Assembly: GCA_013214365.1 (NCBI GenBank) | Contig: JABSPI010000230.1 | Location: forward strand, 1 to 9,510 | Source: Erythrobacter sp. | Lineage (GTDB): Bacteria > Pseudomonadota > Alphaproteobacteria > Sphingomonadales > Sphingomonadaceae | Direction of reading: 5' to 3' | DNA length: 9,510 nucleotides | In this document: positions 1 to 5,755 of the stretch, piece by piece | Layout: every line of letters begins with the position of its first letter | Position numbering within the stretch: position 1 is the stretch's first letter | The notes under the pieces: generated by a model | Told to the model about the DNA's origin: nothing | Database searches by the model: none | The model's input: the letters and a program-made list of their open reading frames with translations, nothing else | Position numbers and translations under genes: made by a program

Positions 1-852
1 GGAGGGGGTACCGCGGCTGAGATTGTCACTGGGACCATTGGCGCGTGCGCGCTCAAGCTTTGCCGAAAGGAGCTGCATCACCGCGCCAAGGCTGCGCGCC
101 TCGCCGTTTTGTTGATAGAAGACCGGACGATTAGCGGCGGCGGGCTGGCGGAATAGGCTGGCTGCAGGGCGGTCGGGATTCTCGGCCATCGCCGACAAAA
201 ACCGCCCAGCTCCGCCCGCGCCCAGGAAGTGCGCCAGATACAATTCATTATGATCTGGTTGGCGCCCCAATATCGGGGTGAGATGGGCGCTGTTGTCTTC
301 AGCGAGGCCCGCCGCCATCAGCGCGGCGATCTGCGGATCCTTGCGCAATTCGAGGATCGCGGCGCGCGCAGCGGGGTCGGCGACATAGGCGGCGCCCGAG
401 CGGTTCACGCCGATCTGTGTGGCGATCTCGCCCATCCCGAAACGCGCACCATGGCGCTGCATGGTCGACAGCCAGGTGGAATCGATGAATTGGTACAGGC
501 CGGTCGCGCTCGACGTGCGGGCGCGGGCATTGGGGTTCATATCGGATTCGACTTGGGCCTGCGCGATGAGGAAGTCGACATCCACCGATGTGCGCTGGGC
601 GGCATTGGCGATCGCGCGCTCGACCGCGTTGTCGGGGCGCGCGGCGGCGATTTGGCGGCTGGCGCCTATGCTTTGGCCGATGTCGTTGTGGATACGGGCG
701 GCGTGTTCAAGGGCCGCGCGGCTGGCGGCCTGAGAAAACGCCGCGCGGCTGGCGGCCTGAGTAAAGCCTGCGGGGCTGGCAGCTTGAGCGAAGCCTGCGC
801 GGTTGGCGGCTTGAGCAAAGCCGGCGGCGGGGGGTGGCATGGATGTGGTCAC
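1..852 (-). CDS. Lytic transglycosylase, SLT domain (partial, C-terminus cut by window edge)
   Basis: This is a peptidoglycan-cleaving enzyme of the soluble lytic transglycosylase fold, acting in the periplasm. Numbering from the ATG at 840, the catalytic glutamate is E98 in AQAQVESDMNPNARA, followed by GLYQF at 114-118, the usual SLT core. Further on, ELYLAHFLGAGGA (around 209-221) matches the helix seen in alphaproteobacterial flagellar SLT proteins. Residues 6-41 are four 9-residue repeats (AGFAQAANR type). I prefer the GTG at 852, four codons upstream of the ATG, because an AAGGCAGG-like ribosome site lies 8 bases before it. No classical signal peptide is visible, so export may use the flagellar or another route. 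It has its own sigma-54 promoter downstream of flgN. Many alphaproteobacterial FlgJ proteins lack a muramidase domain and rely on a separate enzyme such as SltF; this gene may fill that role (inference). The reading frame is open to base 1. Confidence 0.88.
   Translation of the reverse strand, partial: MTTSMPPPAAGFAQAANRAGFAQAASPAGFTQAASRAAFSQAASRAALEHAARIHNDIGQSIGASRQIAAARPDNAVERAIANAAQRTSVDVDFLIAQAQVESDMNPNARARTSSATGLYQFIDSTWLSTMQRHGARFGMGEIATQIGVNRSGAAYVADPAARAAILELRKDPQIAALMAAGLAEDNSAHLTPILGRQPDHNELYLAHFLGAGGAGRFLSAMAENPDRPAASLFRQPAAANRPVFYQQNGEARSLGAVMQLLSAKLERARANGPSDNLSRGTPS
718..825 (-). repeat. 27-bp tandem repeat, four in-frame units
   Basis: Four consecutive 27-bp units encode AGFAQAANR, AGFAQAASP, AGFTQAASR and AAFSQAASR, and a decayed fifth unit (AALEHAAR) follows. 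The DNA copies differ mostly at third codon positions, so the array is not very recent. It lies in the N-terminal extension of the transglycosylase, before the catalytic domain. Confidence 0.9.
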
Positions 853-1033
853 GTCGCGGGCCTGCCTTTGCTGGTTGATTGTGGCGGATCAACGCGGCGC
901 GGGATTGCGCGCGTTTTTGCACAATTTCACAAAGGGGCGATGCAATGAGCGTGCCAGATTGGCCGGAATAGGTCGGGCCAGAGCAAATGGGATATGCCGG
1001 TCGGAACGGGGGGCCTTGCCCCTGCTTGCAATT
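853..1033. other. Intergenic region between flgN and the transglycosylase gene
   Basis: These 181 bases hold the sigma-54 promoter at 941-957. Just after the flgN stop is a short perfect hairpin (1011-1023; GGGGC, loop AAG, GCCCC on the minus strand). It has no T-run, so it is a weak candidate as a terminator. It sits about 80-95 bases upstream of the predicted start, so it could instead be an activator site. No further gene is visible. Confidence 0.6.
941..957 (-). promoter_or_regulatory. Sigma-54 promoter of the transglycosylase gene
   Basis: Read on the minus strand the site is CTGGCACGCTCATTGCA, an exact match to the sigma-54 core TGGCACG-N4-TTGCA. The -24 GG (954-955) and -12 GC (942-943) are 10 bases apart as required. 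The start of transcription would fall near 930, leaving a leader of about 78 bases before the GTG at 852. Confidence 0.85.
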
Positions 1034-1432
1034 TTATCGCGAGAGCGCGCTGCTCGCATTATAGGCTGGTGCGGTGCTGCCCAGGGCTTCGAGCCGGGCA
1101 CAGACATTGGCCGCAAGCAGGTTGCGTACACGGCGATTGACATCGTTGAGCGCTTTGGCGGTGGTAACCAGATCACGCGTATGCGGATCGAGCGCATCGG
1201 GGCGATAGGGCGCCAGCGCCTCGCACAGCGCCTGTTTGCGGTGCGCGCTCTCAAACAGCTCATCGGCATCGAGCCCGGCAAGCGCTTGCCGCTCTTGTTC
1301 GAGCACGGCAATCATTTGCCGCAAATTGCCGGCTAGGCCTTGGCTTGGATCAGCCGCCTTATCAGCCGCATTTCCGGCCTGCTCGGGGCCTATCTGATTG
1401 AGCGCGGCATGATCGATGTGGGTGGGTGTCAT
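1034..1432 (-). CDS. flgN: FlgN-like flagellar export chaperone
   Basis: This small, helix-rich 132-residue protein fits FlgN, the cytoplasmic chaperone that escorts the hook-filament junction proteins FlgK and FlgL to the export gate. The central part (LRQMIAVLEQERQALAGLDADEL, then HRKQALCEAL) has the FlgN pattern of a long helix in which 'LxxExxAL...D' is followed by a basic 'KqaLl..L' stretch. The family is poorly conserved, so placement beside flgM is a large part of the support. Its ATG overlaps the flgM stop codon in an ATGA arrangement (1429-1432), implying translational coupling. It is the last gene of the flgA-flgM-flgN unit. The length is typical of the family (about 130-150 residues). 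Confidence 0.78.
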   Translation of the reverse strand: MTPTHIDHAALNQIGPEQAGNAADKAADPSQGLAGNLRQMIAVLEQERQALAGLDADELFESAHRKQALCEALAPYRPDALDPHTRDLVTTAKALNDVNRRVRNLLAANVCARLEALGSTAPAYNASSALSR

Positions 1433-1740
1433 TTTTCCATTCCAAAGCTGACTTGTGCCGCGATCATGGCATCGGCGATCTCGACCGGGATCAAGGGATA
1501 GGTGCCATCGCGCAGCGCGTTCTTGATCTGTGTCACGCGGTCGGTATCGACCGGGGCCGAGGCAGCATCGATGCCGGAATTGATCGCGCCGTTCACTTCG
1601 AGCGAGACGCCCGAGGGTGCCGGCCCGCCGCCGCCCACACCGGATTTGCCGGGCGCAGCTTTGGCGAGTGTCTGATCGGTGTCTGACAGCGCCCGGGGGG
1701 CTGTGACAGCCTGCAATTTGCTGAGTTCTATCGAGGGCAT
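1429..1740 (-). CDS. flgM: FlgM, anti-sigma-28 factor
   Basis: FlgM holds the flagellar sigma factor FliA (sigma-28) inactive in the cytoplasm until the hook is finished, and is then secreted through the hook to release late gene expression. The protein is 103 residues, normal for the family. The C-terminal half, VDTDRVTQIKNALRDGTYPL followed by IPVEIADAMI, is the characteristic FlgM segment (RVxxIkxAixxGxYxvxxxxiAxxmi) that forms the sigma-binding helices. The N-terminal half is Gly/Ala/Pro-rich and probably disordered, as expected for a secreted protein. The ATG at 1740 is chosen because GGAG lies 7 bases upstream; the same frame stays open far upstream, but that part is the shadow of flgA. 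There are 76 bases between it and flgA, and I see no sigma-28 promoter in the gap, so it probably shares the flgA transcript. A FliA gene must lie elsewhere in the genome (inference). Confidence 0.9.
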   Translation of the reverse strand: MPSIELSKLQAVTAPRALSDTDQTLAKAAPGKSGVGGGGPAPSGVSLEVNGAINSGIDAASAPVDTDRVTQIKNALRDGTYPLIPVEIADAMIAAQVSFGMEK

Positions 1741-1777
1741 AAAGCGTCTCCGGGGGTTTCTACATACAATTGAACGG

Positions 1778-1818
1778 TCACCACCCGGCCCGCTTAAGGG
1801 GGGCGGTGAGATTTTTTT
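1778..1818 (+). terminator. Possible plus-strand hairpin with T-run between flgA and flgM
   Basis: On the plus strand CACCACCC (about 1780-1787) can pair with GGGCGGTG (about 1802-1809) with one mismatch, and AGA plus seven T follow. The polarity would stop plus-strand (antisense) transcripts entering flgA from its 3' end, not the flgA-flgM message itself. There is no plus-strand gene to terminate here, so this is weak. Confidence 0.2.
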
Positions 1819-2500
1819 AAGAGGCGGGAATGATCGCCAGGCCCGGCCGCTCGATCCGCGCCCGGATGGGGGTTGCGCCGCGCACGGTGCGCACCGCGAT
1901 CCATTCGCCCACGCGCCCGTCCTCCATCGCTTCGGCGCTGTGTTGGACGCTGAAACCCGATCCGCGCACGACCACGGTGATCGGGTCGCCGCGATTGACC
2001 ACTTTGACATCGGCCATGGCGGTTTGTGCGGCTTGCGGGTCGGGCCGGGTGGCGATGAAGATCCGCCAGCTTTGCGGGCCGGCGCATTCCACCTTGACGG
2101 TCGAGCGGGCGCGCCCGTGCCATGCGGTGGTGAGCGGCGTGGCGCAGGCCGCAAGGCGCAGGCGCCGGTCAGCGGGCAGCCGCGCCCCGCCAATCTCGCC
2201 AATTGCCGCCCCGGTGAACCCCGCCACCGCGCGGTCGATTTCTGCCGGTTCGGTGATCGCATCCCGACCTGGTGCTGCGACCGATATTGGGCCCGATATT
2301 GTGGTTTGAGCAGAGCTGTCTAGGGCCGGTGCATTGGCGGTGTTAGGAGCCGATTGCGCCGAGGCGATGGCGGCAAATAAAGGCATGCATGCCAGCCCGA
2401 TCGCAGTGGCAAACAAACGCAGTTCCAACGGCGAGCTCAAAGAGGTGCCCAAAGCGGAAGAGCGCGCGTTCCAGCGCGAATGTGTGGAGGTCATGGACAT
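1817..2500 (-). CDS. flgA: FlgA, P-ring assembly chaperone
   Basis: FlgA is a periplasmic chaperone that helps FlgI subunits assemble into the P-ring around the rod. The protein is 227 residues from the start chosen here, near the family norm. A hydrophobic segment (RLFATAIGLACMPLFAAIASA, about residues 28-48) ending in ASA-QS is a plausible Sec signal with a rather long N-terminal leader. The C-terminal half carries the SAF/FlgA-type features: VKVVNRGDPITVVVRGSGFS, then a segment around GRVGEWIAVRT, then the closing RARIERPGLAII with the arginine-rich beta-strand typical of FlgA ends. The ATG at 2500 has AAAGGA 9 bases upstream. The longer frame to 2605 would run through the sigma-54 promoter and is rejected. 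It is the first gene of the flgA-flgM-flgN unit. Confidence 0.92.
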   Translation of the reverse strand: MSMTSTHSRWNARSSALGTSLSSPLELRLFATAIGLACMPLFAAIASAQSAPNTANAPALDSSAQTTISGPISVAAPGRDAITEPAEIDRAVAGFTGAAIGEIGGARLPADRRLRLAACATPLTTAWHGRARSTVKVECAGPQSWRIFIATRPDPQAAQTAMADVKVVNRGDPITVVVRGSGFSVQHSAEAMEDGRVGEWIAVRTVRGATPIRARIERPGLAIIPAS

Positions 2501-2509
2501 CGGATCAAT

Positions 2510-2515
2510 TCCTTT
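2510..2515 (-). promoter_or_regulatory. Ribosome binding site fixing the flgA start
   Basis: AAAGGA on the minus strand lies 9 bases before the ATG at 2500. It decides between this ATG and the next in-frame ATG at 2494, which would have a spacing of 15. Confidence 0.7.
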
Positions 2516-2556
2516 CGAGGTGGCGATATTCAAAACGGTCATTTGGCCAAAGCTTA

Positions 2557-2573
2557 AGCAAACCACGTGCCAA
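2557..2573 (-). promoter_or_regulatory. Sigma-54 promoter of flgA-flgM-flgN
   Basis: The minus-strand reading TTGGCACGTGGTTTGCT is an exact match to the TGGCACG-N4-TTGC core. The -24 GG is at 2570-2571 and the -12 GC at 2558-2559, with 10 bases between. Transcription would start near 2546, giving a leader of about 45 bases before the flgA ATG. Confidence 0.88.
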
Positions 2574-2621
2574 ATGGCGCAAACCATCTGCCCATGTGCT
2601 CCCATATGCGCAGCAGAACGC

Positions 2622-2650
2622 CGCGCCCTAGGGCTTTTACTAGGGGCGCG
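2622..2650. repeat. Inverted repeat in the flgA/cyclase divergent region
   Basis: CGCGCCCTAG (2622-2631) is the reverse complement of CTAGGGGCGCG (2640-2650) apart from one bulged base, with an 8-base AT-rich spacer between. The left arm also overlaps a perfect 10-bp palindrome, GCCCTAGGGC (2625-2634). Relative to the predicted flgA start the dyad spans about -76 to -104, the usual range for an enhancer bound by a sigma-54 activator. It could equally be a cruciform or an operator for the cyclase gene. Confidence 0.6.
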
Positions 2651-2748
2651 CTCAGGCCCGGATTAGGTGTGTGATCGTAAGTCTGGGTGGTGAGAGAACA
2701 GGAGCTCAAACGGCCGCGTTGCCACGGCCAAATGCGAGAGGCGCGCCC

Positions 2749-3825
2749 ATGCACAGCACTACGAGTGTAAAAATTGTCGAACCCGGCCTCACTGCTGTGC
2801 CTGCGCAGCAAAGCCGGGCCCGACAGGCGCGGCTCGACCTGCTCGAGCGCATCACCGAATTTGTGATGAAGCACGACCTTAATGTCACCGGGCTCAACCT
2901 GGCTACGATCGGGACTGCTTTGTCAGGCGCCAACACGGCTTTGGCCAAAGCCTTTGTCGCACGCGAGATTTCGCGCCAGCCAATCGACCAACGCTGGCTC
3001 GATTCTGTCGTCCGGCTTGATCCGGAATCGGGCGACCGCAGGAACGAGCTGGAAGATTTGATGGACCGGATGGAGCTGTCGCTGTCGCGCTTTGCCCAAA
3101 CCGCGCGCGATGCAGTCGACACGACCAGCGAACATCGCGGCGCTCTGGGCCAAGAGATCGAAGCGCTGGCGCAGATCCAGCCGGAGGGCTCGCCATCGGT
3201 GGAGCTTGAGCGGATGCTCGAATTGTCGCGCACCATGTTTGACCGGGTGTGCGAGGTTGAAAACGCCATGGCTCGCAGCCAGGCCGAAAGCGACCAATTG
3301 CGCGCCAGCCTCGCCGAGGCGCGGACCGAGGCTGATATCGATCACCTCACCGATTTGCCCAATCGCCGCGCATTTGAACGGCGTCTGGCCTCGATGGCGG
3401 AACAGGCGGTGGCCAAGGATGCGCGGCTGTGCGTTGCGATCCTCGATGTTGATCATTTCAAAGCGGTCAATGACACCCATGGTCACGAAGCCGGTGACCG
3501 GGTCTTGCAAGCGGTCGCCGCGCTGCTCAAACGCCATTCGAGCGATCGCTGTTTTATCGCGCGCCATGGGGGCGAGGAATTCGTCCTGCTGTTTTACGGC
3601 TTCGACAAGGATGCCGCCTGGCGCAAGCTGGATGGGATGCGCCGGCAACAGGCGGGCAAGCAATTGATCAACCGTGAGACCAATAAATCCTTTGGCCGGA
3701 TCACCTTTTCCGGCGGCCTGGTCGAGGTCGAGGATATGGATGATGCGCAGCAGGCTTTGGCGCGCGCCGATGCGGCGCTGTATGAAGCCAAAGCGGCAGG
3801 CCGCGACCGGATTATCGCGGGCTAA
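2749..3825 (+). CDS. GGDEF diguanylate cyclase
   Basis: This enzyme joins two GTP to make cyclic di-GMP, the messenger that generally shifts cells from swimming to attachment. From the ATG at 2749 the protein is 358 residues. Residues 1-195 are mostly helical, with a probable coiled coil near 145-195, and show no membrane segment or sensor domain I can name. The GGDEF domain fills the C-terminus: DHLTDLPNRR (198-207), the metal-binding DVDHFKAVNDTHGHEAGD (from 223), the signature RHGGEEF with GGEEF at 264-268, and the closing ADAALYEAKAAGRDR. All active-site elements are intact. The inhibitory RxxD site expected five residues before GGEEF is absent (SDRC is there instead). I chose 2749 because GAGAGG lies 7 bases upstream; a GTG at 2671 is an alternative. 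It is transcribed away from flgA, with no sigma-54 site of its own that I can see. Confidence 0.92.
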   Translation: MHSTTSVKIVEPGLTAVPAQQSRARQARLDLLERITEFVMKHDLNVTGLNLATIGTALSGANTALAKAFVAREISRQPIDQRWLDSVVRLDPESGDRRNELEDLMDRMELSLSRFAQTARDAVDTTSEHRGALGQEIEALAQIQPEGSPSVELERMLELSRTMFDRVCEVENAMARSQAESDQLRASLAEARTEADIDHLTDLPNRRAFERRLASMAEQAVAKDARLCVAILDVDHFKAVNDTHGHEAGDRVLQAVAALLKRHSSDRCFIARHGGEEFVLLFYGFDKDAAWRKLDGMRRQQAGKQLINRETNKSFGRITFSGGLVEVEDMDDAQQALARADAALYEAKAAGRDRIIAG

Positions 3826-3837
3826 ACCCGGTTCGGT

Positions 3838-3854
3838 CGGCCCTGATAGGGCCG
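3838..3854 (+). terminator. Hairpin after the cyclase gene
   Basis: A perfect 7-bp stem, CGGCCCT / AGGGCCG, with a 3-base loop starts 13 bases after the cyclase stop, between convergent genes. The following TCTAAT is only weakly T-rich, so termination efficiency is uncertain; a second small dyad, CCATT-TTT-AATGG, lies at 3878-3890. The hairpin may serve both strands. Confidence 0.4.
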
Positions 3855-3912
3855 TCTAATACGCCCATTCAAAGCATCCATTTTTAATGGCGGCGCTAAA
3901 TGGGGTCGCCTT

Positions 3913-4371
3913 TCAATCCATATGCGTCACTTTTGCCGCATCATCTTTCCGATCGATCGGCGCGTCATAGGCAAGGCTGGCATGCAGATCGCTGCTTGGG
4001 CCGCTGGTGATCACCACCCGCACGGCAAATCCCGAGCGCGCCGCATCGCTCGAGAGCGCGCGCGCCGCTTCCCAGATCGCGGCCCGGTCCGCACCCGAAT
4101 GGCGCGCGAATATGGTCACGGTGGCGCGCTGGTCGCCCGGGCGCTGCGCCAACCATTGGGCAAGGCTGGGCCCGCCTTCGACCGGCCGGAACAAAGCCTG
4201 CGAGGGGGCCACATGGGCAGCGAGGCGCTGGCCTAGCGCGCTGGGCGCCTGATCATTTCTGTCTGGCGCCTGCGGCGCGGAATAGGCCAGTGCGCACAGC
4301 GTTACCAAAAATAAGATCAGCGCCAGATCCGCCAGAACCAGCTGCCATGACGGTGCCATTGCGCGGGTCAC
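3913..4371 (-). CDS. Small membrane protein, candidate MotB/ExbD-like stator partner
   Basis: This 152-residue protein is encoded directly after the MotA-like gene. It starts with a single membrane helix, SWQLVLADLALILFLVTLCA (residues 8-27), that copies the MotB/ExbD pattern: a tryptophan, then AD-L, then a hydrophobic run. D15 sits where MotB carries its proton-binding aspartate. The rest should be periplasmic. Residues about 81-135 (ATVTIFARHSGADRAA, then ARALSSDAARSGFAVRVVI) look like a shrunken OmpA-type beta-alpha-beta unit, with RHSGAD where MotB has GHTD, but the peptidoglycan-binding residues are not clear. True MotB proteins are about 250-350 residues, so this one is roughly half length. 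The GTG start overlaps the upstream stop (GTGA, 4368-4371) and has AAAGG 6 bases before it; an ATG at 4359 is the alternative. The stator assignment is inference from context and the helix. Confidence 0.6.
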   Translation of the reverse strand: MTRAMAPSWQLVLADLALILFLVTLCALAYSAPQAPDRNDQAPSALGQRLAAHVAPSQALFRPVEGGPSLAQWLAQRPGDQRATVTIFARHSGADRAAIWEAARALSSDAARSGFAVRVVITSGPSSDLHASLAYDAPIDRKDDAAKVTHMD

Positions 4372-5069
4372 GCGGCACCTTTGAGCGGGACTGCGCGAGC
4401 GACGGGTTCCGCGCGTTTGGGTGGGTCGCCAGAGACCTCATGCAGCCCGCTCAATTCTGCCTCGAACCAGTCGATCAAACCGCTACGCTGGGCCTCTGCA
4501 AGCTCGCCGCGCCGTTCGATTGCGCGCCCCAGCGGGAGGTAGACCAGATGCGCGCTGAGCACGCCATAGAGCGAGGACAGCACCGCGACCGCGACCGCCG
4601 CCATAGTGGTTTGCGTGGCGCTTTCGCCGGTATTGGGCGCCAATTGGGTGATCGCAAACAAGGTCCCCACGAGGCCAAAGACTGGCGCGAGTTCGCCCGC
4701 GGTTTCAAATATCCGCGCGCCGCGTGCGCAATGCGCGATGCGGGCGGCGCACTGGACCTTGGCCTTGGCGCGCAAGCGGTCGAGCGAGCCGTCGAGCAGA
4801 TAGGAGCGAATGAGCGTGGTCATCGCCCGGTCGGGCAGGTTGGGGGGATCCACGCGCAGCCGCCCATTGGCGCGCAAATCACGCGAGAACCGGGCGAGTG
4901 CGGCGCGATTGGCATGTTCGTCGAAACCCGCAGCGCCCAATTGCCCTGCGGCCTTCAAACCGGATTTGGTGTCGCGCCAGCCGCAATGCGCCAGCGTCGC
5001 CAGCACCGTACCCAGCGTCACCACCGTAAAGGCGTGTAGGTCCAGCAAAGCCATGACTGAAGTGGGCAT
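4368..5069 (-). CDS. MotA/TolQ/ExbB-family proton-channel protein
   Basis: This is an inner-membrane ion-channel subunit of the MotA/ExbB superfamily, which powers flagellar rotation or TonB/Tol-type work. From the ATG at 5069 it has 233 residues. There is one membrane helix near 8-28 (LLDLHAFTVVTLGTVLATLA), a soluble stretch to about 120, then two helices: ETAGELAPVFGLVGTLFAIT (about 122-141), which contains the conserved AP-FGL-GT motif, and AVAVAVLSSLYGVLSAHLVY (about 147-166), which contains the LYG motif of PomA/MotA proteins. Three helices with no obvious second N-terminal one resemble ExbB/TolQ topology, while the motifs resemble PomA/MotA. GAGG lies 5 bases before the chosen ATG; the frame extends to 5153 but without a comparable ribosome site. 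It is followed with a 4-base overlap by the small B-like gene. A flagellar role is suggested by location only. Confidence 0.8.
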   Translation of the reverse strand: MPTSVMALLDLHAFTVVTLGTVLATLAHCGWRDTKSGLKAAGQLGAAGFDEHANRAALARFSRDLRANGRLRVDPPNLPDRAMTTLIRSYLLDGSLDRLRAKAKVQCAARIAHCARGARIFETAGELAPVFGLVGTLFAITQLAPNTGESATQTTMAAVAVAVLSSLYGVLSAHLVYLPLGRAIERRGELAEAQRSGLIDWFEAELSGLHEVSGDPPKRAEPVARAVPLKGAA

Positions 5070-5280
5070 CTTGACCTCGCTTTCGTGTCGTTGGGCCGTG
5101 TTGTTGGGCGCGGTTTGACTGGGCCGGTTGAGAGCGGCGCTGTGGATGGCCAATGTGGGCGGCCGGTGCGGGTGGCGGTCTATCCTTAGAACGGCCCGGC
5201 ACGGCCAGGCTTAAGGGGCAAAAGCTTGCCGTTCGGGCTGCACCTATTTGCCGGACCACGCACTCTTGCCTCCGGCTTTG

Positions 5281-5300
5281 CCCTGATTGCCCCTGATTGC
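5281..5300. repeat. Tandem 10-bp direct repeat upstream of flgB
   Basis: CCCTGATTGC occurs twice in immediate succession. The pair ends 7 bases before the sigma-54 promoter box, at about -54 to -35 relative to the predicted start. It is a candidate protein-binding site. Confidence 0.75.
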
Positions 5301-5307
5301 GCGGTGT

Positions 5308-5324
5308 TTGGCACGCAAACTGCA
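5308..5324 (+). promoter_or_regulatory. Sigma-54 promoter of flgB-flgH
   Basis: TTGGCACGCAAACTGCA matches the sigma-54 core TGGCACG-N4-TTGCA with a single change (C for T before the -12 TGC). The -24 GG is at 5310-5311 and the -12 GC at 5322-5323, with 10 bases between. Transcription should begin near 5335, about 50 bases before the flgB ATG. No other promoter is evident down to flgH, so it probably drives the whole rod-hook operon. Confidence 0.85.
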
Positions 5325-5386
5325 TAACCCCCTCGCGAACGGCCAGCGAGTCGATTGTTTAAGCCGGCAAAGGAGCGGCGCAGCGC

Positions 5387-5752
5387 ATGAGCGAGCAAAT
5401 CTTTGGCATACACGGCGCCGCACTCGAGCTGCGCTCGGCCCGGATGGGTGTTTTGGCATCCAATATCGCCAATGCGGCCACACCCGGTTTCAAAGCGCGC
5501 GACATTGATTTCAACGCCGCGCTCGATGCCCGGCTCCAGGCTCAGAACCCAACGGGTTTCAACGGCGCCATCACCGCAGGCAGTCCGCATCTATTGTACC
5601 GCCAATCGGCGCTGCCTTCGCTCGATGGCAATACGGTTGAATTGGGGCGTGAACAGGTCGCCTTTGCACAAAACGCGCTCGCCTATTCGGCCACGCTCAG
5701 CTTCGTGCAGGGCAAGGTCAATACGATCACCCGCGCGTTGAAAGGGGAATGA
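5387..5752 (+). CDS. flgB: FlgB, proximal rod protein
   Basis: FlgB is one of the rod subunits that join the MS-ring/export apparatus to the rest of the drive shaft. The 121-residue length is typical (about 110-140). The N-terminus has the axial-protein signature LASNIANAATPGFKARDIDF (residues 23-42), and the FKARDIDF variant is typical of FlgB. The C-terminal helix (QVAFAQNALAYSATLSFVQG) carries the FlgB-type 'N...Y..s..fv..k' pattern that pairs with the N-terminal helix in the D0 coiled coil. AAAGGAG precedes the ATG, with a rather long spacing of 11 bases. It is the first gene of the operon, behind a sigma-54 promoter, and flgC begins 3 bases after its stop. Confidence 0.95.
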   Translation: MSEQIFGIHGAALELRSARMGVLASNIANAATPGFKARDIDFNAALDARLQAQNPTGFNGAITAGSPHLLYRQSALPSLDGNTVELGREQVAFAQNALAYSATLSFVQGKVNTITRALKGE

Positions 5753-5755
5753 TTC

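Larger units (their letters stand above)
5070..5386. other. Divergent regulatory region between the MotA-like gene and flgB
   Basis: These 317 bases contain no supported gene. They hold the flgB sigma-54 promoter (5308-5324), a tandem 10-bp repeat just upstream of it (5281-5300) and a dyad GGCAAAAGCTTGCC (5217-5230) about 105-118 bases before the predicted flgB start. On the minus strand a weak sigma-28-like pattern (TTAA, 15 bases, GCCGTTCT; 5188-5214) could serve the MotA-like gene, but only GCCG matches well in the -10 half. Confidence 0.7.

Noticed and set aside
229..948. Long plus-strand open frame across the transglycosylase gene
   Set aside because: Its product is Gly/Arg/Ala-rich with no recognisable domain and it lies antisense to a clear SLT gene; it is a GC-rich shadow frame.
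2542..2562. Plus-strand sigma-54 promoter for the cyclase gene
   Set aside because: TTGGCC followed by AAGC has 11 bases between GG and GC instead of 10 and lacks the TGC context.
2501..2605. Extension of FlgA to an upstream ATG at 2605
   Set aside because: The extension would run through a perfect sigma-54 promoter and lacks a ribosome site, whereas the ATG at 2500 has one.
5188..5214. Sigma-28 promoter for the MotA-like gene on the minus strand
   Set aside because: The spacing (15 bases) fits, but the -35 part is TTAA and only GCCG plus one base of the -10 part match, so it is too weak to call.
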